Of a DNA stretch of 64,000 bases, positions 11,587-22,899 are shown in pieces. Origin of the DNA: Antedon mediterranea (Eukaryota; Echinodermata; Crinoidea; Comatulida; Antedonidae); contig NC_092673.1 in NCBI RefSeq assembly GCF_964355755.1, positions 5,001 through 69,000 on the forward strand, written 5' to 3'. Numbering within the stretch: position 1 is the first letter of the stretch; each line of letters begins with the position of its first letter. The position numbers and the translations under genes are program-made. The notes below the pieces were generated by a model. It did not search any database. It was not told the DNA's origin and worked only from the letters and a program-made list of their open reading frames with translations.

Positions 11587-14500
11587 ATGTCTGTGACGTT
11601 AAGTAAGTATTACAGTGTGCGCTGCATTTGAAATAAAATGTTAGGCCTAGTAGTCTAGGCCTACTAGGTACGTACTAGGCGTTAGCTAGTGAGGCCTTCT
11701 TTCTTGCTAGGCCCTACCTACTACGGCGGCGCCTCTATCTATACATACTACTAGTACTACTAACTAGTACAACTAGCTCTTTAGACGATCGGGCCCATAA
11801 TGGATGATCGGGCTTATTTCCAAGCGGGTACCAACGCGTGTGTGGCTCAACATAATTATTCTTGCTTGTAATAAACCATTTATAAAGCCTGTTTTCCTGT
11901 CGACGTTAAGTTACGTTGAGTTGCGTTGAGTTGACATATTCAACGATTTAACAGGAAAAGGGGGTAAAACTTAACGTTGAAAATCGTTAAAATCTTAAAT
12001 CGTTAAAGTTGAACTCGATTCAACTTTAACGATTACGATCGTTACGATCGTTAAAACTGACCAATCAAATGGTCCACAAATTACGTCATTGCAGTTTGTG
12101 AAAAAATAGGTACGCGCTGACAATTCTTGAATGTTTACAACGCGACGATGTTTTTCACCTTTTTTGTACACTTTTAAGGTATGATATTTATAAAAAACAA
12201 GTGTAAGTTAAATTAAATTATAATATTAAACCAATTAAATTTAATGTTTGTCTTTAGTGTAAGCCTAGATTAAGATATCAACGAAAGTATGTCCTAGGCT
12301 GGGTTTAAGCATCAAAACCCGTAACTTTTTCAATTTTCACGCGGTCCCGGCTGCGCGCGGCCGGCCTTAGTTTTGCAACACTTCACGTCCGCGTGTCCCA
12401 GCAACGCTCGAGAGAACCAAGAAACTATGAACGATCGCGTAAAAATGTGTAAATATTGGCGGTCCGACTCGATCATCGTCATCGCTATTTTATTTTCAAC
12501 TTTAACGATTTTAAACTCAACGCAACTCAACGTATTTCAACGTCGACAGGAAAACAGGCTTAAAAGGCCTGTTTCTGCTAGACGGTAGAACATAATAAAA
12601 GCACATCAATCAAGCCCACGATGGGTCATGCTAATCTGCGCCCGGTAGGGTTTAATTATGATATAACATTTTATCAAGTAGTAGTACATACTAACAATAC
12701 ATATTTATTGAATGATCTTGTGATATTTAATTATTTTAACGCAGTGGCTAAAAATATGGTACCGTATCCTAACTTCTGCTTGCTAAAGGTATAGTATGGT
12801 AAAATTGCATTACGTCATATTAATCAGCCAGTGAGTGGGGTGTACGTATATTAGTATTTTGTATTGCCTGATTAAAACACCCTATGAACAACATTGAACA
12901 TGACTTGTTTTTTTTCTCTATTAATGTGTTTCACTCTAAAGGGTCTCTGTATGCAGCCCTTCCAAGGACCGAAAGAGCTAAAAGCATGAAACTTGGTGGA
13001 GATCCCAAAGGAAAAAACTTTCTGTACTGTAATGGAAATTCAGTTTTTATTAGAGACATTGAGGTAAGTTTTATTGATTAGTAGCAAAGAACCCCATGAA
13101 TTTTGTTTAATTTTTATCCTTTCTGATTCCTCATTGCAGAAATATAATTGACCTTTGTGTAATATAAACATATAGTACACACCAATCAAAATGGAGTTGA
13201 AATACTAGTCTGTGATTTTTAAATTTACCTTTGAATATAACAATTTCAATACATGTTTGAGCTATGTTGGCTTAATGTGTACTCTCACATTGATTTAAAT
13301 TGAGTTATTCTTTATTGTTGTTGAAAATGAAAACATCAATCTCACTTATAATCTTAAGGATATGTGGTTTGTAGTCAAATTGAGATTGATGTTTTCATAT
13401 ACTGTATGTTGTTTTAAACCTATTATTCAATTTCAATTTGTATTTTATGTATCCAACACTCATCATTTCATCTTTACAGAATCCAACACTATGTGATATT
13501 TACAGTCAGCATTCAAAGGATACAACTGTGGCTGCATATTCTCCTAGCGGCTTCTACATTGCCTCTGCAGGTAGATTAGTATACACAATGAATGTTTATT
13601 AGTGTAATGGTACAACTAATGGCATGAGATGAATGAAGGTTATATATCAACGAGGCAAAGCCAAGTTGATATTTAACCTTTCATCATTCACCAAATGCAA
13701 TTATTTGTACCACCATTACACGAATATAAAACATTCATTATTTGTTTTATATAACATCTAAATAACCCTAACCCTGTCATTTGAATCAAATAAAAGGTAG
13801 CCCTAGCCAAGGCCTACAGTTGATTCACATTGATTAAAACACTAACATTTGGTTTTTAATAATTATTATATTAAATGTTATATTTATATAGATTTAATAA
13901 ACACGATCTAAAGCTAATTTAAATGCCTTTTTGATCTAAATTAGTACATATATCTCTCCAGAAATGTACTTCCATCGCATTTTTTTTTTCGTACACGAGA
14001 AAATGTAGTAGTATACGATCGTTTAATAGTGCGTACTATTGCACGCCATGACCCACATTCGTCCAATCAAATGACAGGAATTATTTAGGTGTTATATAAT
14101 GTACATTATAATAGGTATCCCAATGAAAGCGCACAGAGGGGTATCACTTTTGAAATATTGACGAAATTCGAAAAAGTAGTATGACTTTGATGTTAAATAA
14201 ATCGTATTCAATCTTAATTAATACTTACAAAATTTATATTGTTTGAAAGTACTTGTTTTAATCTATGTATAAGTGTGTTTATAATTAAAATTAATGAATT
14301 AGTTGCCGAGAAAATGCGATTTTAAAACGGTTCTAAAATCCCGTCGAGCCGATTTCCGCGCGTTGAAAACCTCATCGGAAAATCCCCATCAGTTTTCAAA
14401 ACACGATCGCACGATTACCATTGGAGCTAGCGGATTAATTTTTGTTGTATGTTATCAGGCTTTAAATAAGCTTTAATTTGATACAAAAATCGTCTTCTAT

Positions 14501-17500
14501 AAATAGGTTTTTCGTAACGAAAAGTCAATTTTTGTGACAAAAATCCAATTTTGATTCACCGTTTATGGAAAAATATTATGGATTTTGGTATTAAATTATA
14601 GCTAAATCTACATTGAAATCGATAAAACATAGTTTACAAACGTATTGTGCATGGTAATTGTGCGAACTACATTTTAAAATGGTGCATGAGGCGTAAATCC
14701 CGTTCAAAATTTTAAAGATCCAACCATTATAATCCGGTGAATATTGTAGTGAGTAAAATATTGTACTCTAAAATACGCGCGTGTTTGTTGTGGCGTTTTC
14801 CGTTAAATACATTAATGCACCCTATCAGCGAATGGTACGTTCCATATTTTGAACACGTTGTTTAGTTTTCCTCGCTCGAGTTCGACCGGCTCGACGCGAG
14901 ATGTGTGACAGCAGCGATGTCGGAGATTGACATGTCCTTTTCCGTCGTAGAATATCTGGTTTTACACATTAATTTAACAACTTAAAATTGATGTAATGTG
15001 CGGAAGATTTATTATGCAAGTATACAATGCAAATGCGTTAGGTTAAAATGTACCGAGGAAATTTATTAAGCTAATTTACCAACGTTACATTTGACTCTGT
15101 ATACGGCGGCCGAAAGTCATTAACTGCAACCGAAATACTTTAACGGGAGCGACTACTGATCGCGAGTAAGCCGTGACTTGGCCTAAACTTTAGCTCCGTA
15201 TTTCAATTTAATAACGTAATAATACGAAAAGAAAACAATTTTTATAATGTTATATATACTATTCAGGTAAACAATTAATTGTTTTAATTAACATTGATTA
15301 TTTTAAATGAGTTTATTTTGACCCATATTGTGCGTTTGCCTTAAAAGAGCATATCTTACTTAGCAGCCCGGCTTAGATTTGGTGTCATAATCATATGGGC
15401 CTAAAATCTTGTTTTACGTATTCAAAAGTTATATATAATAGTATTTATGATTGAAATTATAAATATAAAGTATATTAAAATATTCTAATAATTATACTTA
15501 CCGAAAATTAGTGTAAAAGAAAGGAAACAGTACACACCGTTTTTAACATACTTTTTCATTTTTTTTTTTATAATTTTAAATTTCACCATTAAAAAAATTT
15601 TTTTTTTTCATATACACATCTAAAATATATTTATTAATGAAATATACACTACATTCTAACAAGTACAAAAAAAATTAAATGAATTAGTACAGTAGTTCAA
15701 AAGTTACAGATCATTGAAAAATTACAGTTTTTTCATTTTTTAGGGAATTCCAGCAAAAATAGGCGTTAAATGCTTTCCTACCACTTTGCGGACCAATAAT
15801 TTAAAAAATAGGTTTCGTTGAGGCTCCAAAAAAAATAGAGTTGTACAACTCTGTGATATCTATAGGTTTAACAAAATTCAAAACTTTTAACTAATTATTG
15901 TAAAAGTTATAACCTTTTAAAAATGCTTCCAATTTCAACTGCAAAAAACACAATTTTTTGGCAAAAAATCGTATATTTTTTTACCACTTTAAATAACCAT
16001 AACTTTAGAACGGGTAATCGGATTTCAATCATTTAAATTGCAAAATGCTAATTACATTAAGTTCTTTATGGTTAACTGAAAGAAAATGTAAAAAAATTAA
16101 TCTGAATTTTTTCATTGGGATACCTAATTATAATGTCAACAGTTGCCAATTTACATTGTTTTCCCAAAATTTATTAATGTACATAAATTCAATATCATTC
16201 AATGTGGCAATACTCAGCACTGTATTCATTGATTTATATTTTGTATTTACTGTGTACAGTTATTTAGTACACTGGATGTTTTAAAGTACATAGGTAGGTC
16301 TATTTGGGTTAATTGTTAATAATGTTTCAGCACTATCAGGAGAGTCTTTTATAGCGATATTTTTTGCTTTTTGACAATCCGCCAGGATAGTGTTCTGCGC
16401 TTTTTCTCTGCTTGTTGTTGTTCTATGTAATTTATGCTTTTTGTATTTTTTTTGTTTTATTTTTCTGGATAATAAATGAATATGAATATGAATATGAATA
16501 TGAAATAATGACAATTTTATTTTGCAGATATATCCGGTAAAGTCCGTATCTGGGACACAACACAAAAAGAGCATATTCTTAAAAATGAATACCAACCTAT
16601 TTCTGGCCAAATCACTGATATCGCATGGTCTGATGATAGCAAACGGCTAGCTATAACAGGTGCTGGGAAACAGTCGTAAGTAAAATGAAGTGTATCCAGG
16701 ATGTTTGGAGGTGGCGAAAGGAGGTTTCTTAGTCCTCCTAAATCCACTAGTTTATTCACGTCCACAAGTTGTAATGACCATATAACATTTTTTAAATATA
16801 GAATCTTAACCATAACTGCTTTAAATTTTAAAAGATACAAATGTTATCTTAATTAATTGCATTAGATTCGCTGCAGTTTTCCTTGCTGACACTGGTACAA
16901 CAGTTGGTACAATAAATTGCCATAGTTCGGTTACAAACTCAATTGCCTACCGACCTACTCGTCCATTCAGGATTGTTACAGCATCTGACGATAGAACTGC
17001 CGGAATGTTTGAAGGACCACCATTCAAATACAAGAAAGTTCTTGAAGTAAGTGCAGTATACTTAAACAGCACTGTGGTCATGTTACAAGAGATTATCTGA
17101 TAAAAATCCTAGAAATGTAAAATTGTTTTATATTATTTATGACATTCCCATTATTTATATAAACATTATTATAACACACCTATTCTTGCCATTTGATTGG
17201 AAAAATTGGCAGCCCCTTTTTTTTCTTGTTTAGTGAGAGTTGATTTAACACTATTCCATAAAAAAAAAAAAATGCTAAAACAGTATTCTTTTAAACTTGT
17301 TTTATTAGGATCATGCTGGTTTTGTTAATATTGTCAGATACTCATCAGATGGTAAAATCTTTGCAACTGGTTCATCCGATAGAAAGGTATGTTCTTTTTT
17401 AATTTTGATTCTCTATAAAAATAAATTATTTTAACTTTAGTTTTAAAAATTCAAATTATCTTGTCTACTTATAAAGCTATATAATCGGCACGGGTCCAGT

Positions 17501-20500
17501 GTACACATCTAGCTCATGTGCACTTTAAAGAACCCAGTGCATATTTCAGAAGAGTAGGGGGTTACCCTGGTTCATCTCAGCCCCTGTCATGGACATACAA
17601 AAGAGCACTGTTTGGAGGCAGAACTCGATCACAAACAGACCCTTAAGGGAGTAGAAAGTAATGGTATGTGTTGTCCACACCTGTGCGCAATTCAGCCCAG
17701 TAGGCTGCAATTTGCAGGTTATTTTCCCATTTACGTTTACATAATATATAATTTTCTTTTAGGTGTTTTTATATGAGGGTAAAGATGGTATGTTATTGCA
17801 CCCACTTGGTGGTGAAGGAACAGAAGTTCATTCTGGTGGAGTCATGTCTGTAAGTAAAGTTGGGTTTAGCCGTGAGTGATCATTTAGCTTTTGCGCCACT
17901 GTATGAAGTTAACTCCTGTACTTGTTTCTTTGTTAGCTTGCATGGAGCCCAGACAACACACAACTGCTGACAGTTTCAGCAGACAAAACTGCTAAACTCT
18001 GGGATGTTTCTGAAAACAAACTGGTTGCGTAAGTCATTACCTCAAACTCTTTCTAACAATTAAATCTGACTTTGTGCTCTAAATATTATTAGAAATGTAT
18101 ACAGTTGGTGTTATAGATGATTCAAATTATTAATTTGAACTTGTATATTTCATAGTGAGCATTTCTTTGGCAATGATGTTGGCAACCAACAGCTTGGTTG
18201 TCTCTGGCAGGGACAACACATTCTTTCTGTTTCTCTATCTGGCGACATTTCCTACCTTGATTTTTCAAGTCCGTCCAAAGTCATCCGTACACTCAAGGTA
18301 TGTTTTGATGCAAAGCAATACCACTTATAGTTATATTACTTTACTTCATCTGCTTTCTATAGTAGTGTGAAATATCCTGTTTAACCAAGTGTGTAAATCT
18401 TACAATATACACTGCTTTCCCAATGTGTTAGAGCAACAAGCCATATTTATTATTGACATACAGGAGTATCATTTTAAAGATGAACTTACTTTACTAGTGT
18501 TTGTGTGTGTGAGTATGGCGATAAATGCAAATGCACTCTTCAACTTCATTCTGCAATCCTTTTGATCTAAGTCAAAGTTTTACGAAATGCACCTTATAAA
18601 AGTAGCAAATTTAATGAATTTAGTAAAGTCTGTATATTTACTTTATCTCCATCTACTGTATATATTTTTCAGGGACACCAGAAAACTATTACTGCAATGA
18701 CTCTGTCAAATGACAAATCAACTCTATTCTCTGGAAGCTTTGACAACCGAATCCATATCCTTTTATTGTCATCTGGTCATTGTTAATGCACTGTGACCCT
18801 TTTCTTTTCCTTGGCTTGAGAAGTGATTTTATTTCTACATCATACATTGGAAATAATAAACATCTATTCCACATCAACTTAGCATATTTAATATGATTAT
18901 GTGCTACAGTATATAAAAATTCATATTCCAATTCATACTTTCACTTCAGTGCAGTTTCATTTAGATTCAGTATAACTTCTTAACATAACCTACGCTCATG
19001 GAGTAGAGATTCTGGTGAATGTGAAGAAATTGTAGGTAATGCACACAAAAATCAAATAAACCGCATGATTGCTATTGAAAACAAGATTGTTACAGCCGCA
19101 ATGGATGATACAGTCAAAAGCTTTGATAGTAATTCAAAGCAGTTTACGTAAGTTATTTGGGCTTGAATTACTCTTTAAGCTTGAACTGGGTGGTCTGCAG
19201 ATTACAACTTACTCTTTAAGCTTGAACTGGGTGGTCTGCAGATTACAACTTACTCTTTAAGCTTGAACTGGGTGGTCTGCAGATTACAACTTACTCTTTA
19301 AGCTTGAACTGGGTGGTCTGCAGATTACAACTTACTCTTTAAGCTTGAACTGGGTGGTCTGCAGATTACAACTTACTCTTTAAGCTTGAACTGGGTGGTC
19401 TGCAGATTACAACTTACTCTTTAAGCTTGAACTGGGTGGTCTGCAGATTACAACTTACTCTTTAAGCTTGAACTGGGTGGTCTGCAGATTACAACTTACT
19501 CTTTAAGCTTGAACTGGGTGGTCTGCAGATTACAACTTACTCTTTAAGCTTGAACTGGGTGGTCTGCAGATTACAACTTACTCTTTAAGCTTGAACTGGG
19601 TGGTCTGCAGATTACAACTTACTCTTTAAGCTTGAACTGGGTGGTCTGCAGATTACAACTTACTCTTTAAGCTTGAACTGGGTGGTCTGCAGATTACAAC
19701 TTACTCTTTAAGCTTGAACTGGGTGGTCTGCAGATTACAACTTACTCTTTAAGCTTGAACTGGGTGGTCTGCAGATTACAACTTACTCTTTAAGCTTGAA
19801 CTGGGTGGTCTGCAGATTACAACTTACTCTTTAAGCTTGAACTGGGTGGTCTGCAGATTACAACTTACTCTTTAAGCTTGAACTGGGTGGTCTGCAGATT
19901 ACAACTTACTCTTTAAGCTTGAACTGGGTGGTCTGCAGATTACAACTTTACATTTTTTATGTACAGATTATTTATGATTTAAAATCAGAAACCCAATTAT
20001 TCATTCACACTTATTAAGCAATATATATTTACATTATATGCAATGTTGCAGGGATCTTACAGAGAAAAGCTTATTGTCTTTAGTCGTAAAACCCTTTGAA
20101 AAGTTTTATACAAGTTGATGGGAAAAAATAATACTAGAGTAATTGTTTAATTGTGTATTCTTTTTAAAGGGATGAATCATTTGGAACAAATGGTGTTCCC
20201 AAAGGATTGAGTTGTATTGGAGACTTAACAGTTGTTGCAACTGTTAATGAAGTAAGTCCCTCTGTAAATCCAGACATGATTGAACCACCAGCATTTTTCA
20301 TTGTTTTTAATATTAACAACATAAATGGAGAATTTTTCTTAATAATATCATCATGCATATACAGTAATACACTTTTATTTTTAGGTAACATTATTAAGAA
20401 ATGGGAAAAAAGTCTTTAGTCAACCAGAAAAATGTGAATCATATTCTGCATCAATTCACCCAGGAAAGACAGAAGTTGCTGTAGGAAGGCAGGTCAGTAA

Positions 20501-21567
20501 TGAGTACATTTAATTCTACTGCTTTAAACAGCAATTTATGTCTATTTATAATGCTATAGTTGCTTCTAAAGTAATAATAACTAATGACGTCTTGTAATAG
20601 TGTAATACTTATTCTATTACTGTAATTTCACTCAATAATGGTTATACTACACACTATATAATCTACATAAAGATGTATCACTAAAGTTTTTATTTTTTTT
20701 TATAGGATAACAAAGTATTCATCTACAAAATAGAAGGAGATACCCTTGTGAAGAGCAGCGAGCTGGAGGCCAAGGGTAGCGTGAATGATGTTTGTTATTC
20801 ACCTGATGGAGCTTACCTTGCAGCTGTCAATTCTAACAAAACAGTCAATGTACATAAGGTGGATGAATCTTATATGGTAAGAATCCTTCAAGAAAATATT
20901 ATATACCAATCAATTGTTAACTTTTTATAATTATACTTTGTATATGTTTTTCCCCTTAAAATGTGTGTGTAGTTATTACCAAATAGATGGACACACCATA
21001 CTGCAAGTGTAATGAGGGTTGATTGGTCACCAGACAGTCGTTACCTGGCCACTGTCGGACTGGACACTAATATTATTATATGGAGTATTGAAAACCCAAG
21101 CAACCCAATTTTGAGACAAAGTAGGTTGTTTCATCAGATTTCAAATAATTATTTATATATTTTGAATGCAAATACAAGTAAGGATTTACCTCAACATGAC
21201 TAATTGTAGGTTGTCATAGTGGCTGTAAAATTCCAATTGTTTGACCTTTAAACTCTGACCCTGCTATTATTAGATAGCAAACAAAACGTTGTTGGTAATA
21301 TGAGGCTTATGTTTCCCATGCCATTTGATAAATGTATTATTCAGTCTTATTATACTATATATTTTTTTTAGTTTACTATTTATTTAGCATACATAAATAT
21401 TAAATTTGTTATATATTTACTTGACGTGATTGTCTGTTTTAATATTTTTCATTATAGGAGCACATGGTACTGGTGCCATTAATAGCATAGTATGGCTAAG
21501 TGAAAACACAATTGCAACAGCTGGTGCTGATAGCTGTCTTAAGGAATGGACCATAGAGCATGCATAG
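11587..21567 (+). CDS. WDR1: WD repeat protein 1 / actin-interacting protein 1
   Basis: Cytoplasmic WD40 protein that works with cofilin/ADF to disassemble actin filaments. The 16 coding exons are 11587-11602, 12942-13063, 13480-13570, 16528-16675, 16866-17046, 17309-17386, 17763-17849, 17937-18028, 18156-18297, 18673-18754, 18994-19147, 20170-20251, 20385-20492, 20706-20876, 20973-21120 and 21458-21567. They join in frame to 603 aa, against 606 in human. Diagnostic text includes [46 protein letters not shown] and [15 protein letters not shown]. The end is LKEWTIEHA. The two seven-bladed propellers are complete. All introns are GT-AG except intron 10, which is AT-AC. Introns 1, 3 and 11 carry transposons or a satellite. 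The tiny first exon (MSVTL plus one base) is supported by a perfect GTAAGT donor and correct phase. Confidence 0.97.
11641..11765. repeat. TAGGCCTA-rich cluster
   Basis: Dense run of AGGCCTA, CTAGTA and TACTAG words just downstream of WDR1 exon 1. A second, larger cluster is at 50018-50380 before the macro-domain gene. Confidence 0.6.
11885..12561. mobile_element. non-autonomous TIR DNA transposon in WDR1 intron 1
   Basis: 677-bp unit with near-perfect terminal inverted repeats of about 47 bases. The left end starts AAGCCTGTTTTCCTGTCGAC and the right end is its reverse complement finishing at 12561. Subterminal TTGAGTTGCGTTGAG words and internal ATCGTTAAAG/CTTTAACGAT palindromes are present. 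No transposase frame is seen. No clear target duplication could be fixed, so the superfamily is open. Confidence 0.85.
13587..13739. repeat. 153-bp inverted-repeat hairpin in WDR1 intron 3
   Basis: Left arm (AATGAATGTTTATTAGTGTA...) and right arm (...ACGAATATAAAACATTCATT) are imperfect reverse complements around the loop GAGGCAAAGCC. A second nested inverted pair lies outside it: TTATATAACATCTAAATAA at about 13749 and its complement at about 14081-14099. This is MITE-like structure, not coding. Confidence 0.75.
14103..16136. mobile_element. 2.0-kb TIR element in WDR1 intron 3
   Basis: Terminal inverted repeats of about 25 bases: ACATTATAATAGGTATCCCA at the left end and TGGGATACCTAATTATAATG at the right. 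The interior is AT-rich with no long reading frame, so it is either a non-autonomous DNA transposon or a fully decayed one. It accounts for most of the 2957-bp intron 3. Confidence 0.7.
16475..16504. repeat. (TATGAA)n microsatellite before exon 4
   Basis: About five copies of a TATGAA hexamer ending roughly 24 bases before the exon 4 acceptor of WDR1. Confidence 0.8.
17470..17720. repeat. probable dispersed repeat in WDR1 intron 6
   Basis: A more GC-rich, differently textured block (…CTCATGTGCACTTTAAAGAA CCCAGTGC…) in an AT-rich intron. It has the look of a dispersed short repeat, but no terminal structure or family could be established from the sequence. Confidence 0.3.
18755..18993 (+). 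other. U12-type AT-AC intron (WDR1 intron 10)
   Basis: The intron begins ATATCCTTTT, the minor-spliceosome 5' splice site, and ends TTCTTAACATAACCTAC. The TTCTTAAC is a good U12 branch site about ten bases before the AC end. Splicing exon 10 (…CGAATCC) to exon 11 (GCTCATGG…) keeps the frame and gives a blade of the same length as human WDR1. No GT-AG alternative does this. Confidence 0.9.
19168..19946. repeat. 41-bp satellite, 19 copies, in WDR1 intron 11
   Basis: Exactly 19 copies of a 41-bp unit (TTACTCTTTAAGCTTGAACT then GGGTGGTCTGCAGATTACAAC). The copies look identical by eye. The array starts about 20 bases after the exon 11 donor. Each unit has a TCTGCAG, an acceptor-like AG. The high identity points to recent expansion or continuing homogenisation. 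Confidence 0.97.
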
Positions 21568-22899
21568 GAAACAATGCGGAAACACACCTCAACATTTTTA
21601 GTGCTTATTTTTATAATGATATGTATTTCTGTACAGTGAAATCATTTTGAAACTAATAATAACAAACTAAAACATTTATGTGCATCCTGTTAATTATTTC
21701 TAGTTTTTATAAATATTATTAACAATAGTTATTGATTTCATAAATATCATAATTATGACCTATTTTTATATAAAGGCAGCAGCTGTAATAATTTGATGCA
21801 GTGTTATGAATAGGGTACTACATTAAAGAGACTATAGTGTAGCTTCTAGGTTTTGTATTATAATTATATAAAAGTTACGTTTGTGCTAAAATGCTTCTTT
21901 ATTATAATTATTATTACTTGCATTTAATTTTGTTTTCTTTAAGAGATGGTTGCAATTTCAACTCTGATAATGTTGGTATTACATTTCTTGGATATACGTT
22001 AAATCGTGGTCATTTGTATGTTTAGTTTATGTAACACATTATAGAAACATAGAGAGTTAAATCCAATACCACATTTGCGTTTCTTTTTTAAATCAAATTC
22101 AATTTCAGAATAAATTCTTAAACATACTAGTATTAGAGAGAATGAACAGACCTATGTTTTTGTGTTAATGATTTCTGTGTACCGCAATTATATGGATGGA
22201 GGCCTTCACTACCTTACCACCAGTCAATGTGCATGTTTCAATTCGACTGCTTCCGAAGTAGAATGACGTCATAGTAGAATTGATCCAGACACATGAATGT
22301 ATGTAATTAGACCAACACAAACTATATGATCAATAAACTGCTTTTATGCAAAATAACCAGTAAAGAGTAGATCTAATAACTGCTAATAACCAGTGAAGAG
22401 TAGATCTAATAAATAATAAACTACTGTACAATAATAGAGTATTAAACATTTTACAGAAAAATACAACATTCTTAAATCATTTTTTTTAAATCAATAAACC
22501 AATAAAATAATTTTTTTTATATTTATAATTGCAATATAAATGCAGATGAAATAAGACTAGGCCTATACAGATAAATAGTGGGTCTTAACTTGAGTTTCTT
22601 CTTCTCAATCCGCCCCAATCGAGAACCTCAACCTTTCATACTACCACTGCGGTGCTTTCGTGGTTTTTATTGAATAATCGTACATTTTATCAGAAAAATA
22701 TTTATCTTTTTATCTGGCTACTATAATAATAATATTTTTTTAGTAATCTCCCGGCCTCGCTACCTTTTTAATATACTTGCCCCAAGTGTGTAGTTATTTG
22801 TCGAGGCCAAAATATTTATCTTTTTTACAAATATTAAGTCAAAACTCCGTCTAGAACCCAGACTACCTTCTAAGTTCATACGTTCTGCATTCAATATGA
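21568..22899. other. converging 3' regions of WDR1 and VAX
   Basis: No coding sequence. The 3' UTRs of WDR1 (+) and VAX (-) face each other here. Candidate WDR1 polyadenylation signals are AATAAA near 22110 and 22330. A short direct duplication (CCAGTRAAGAGTAGATCTAA) lies at about 22357-22410. Confidence 0.6.
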
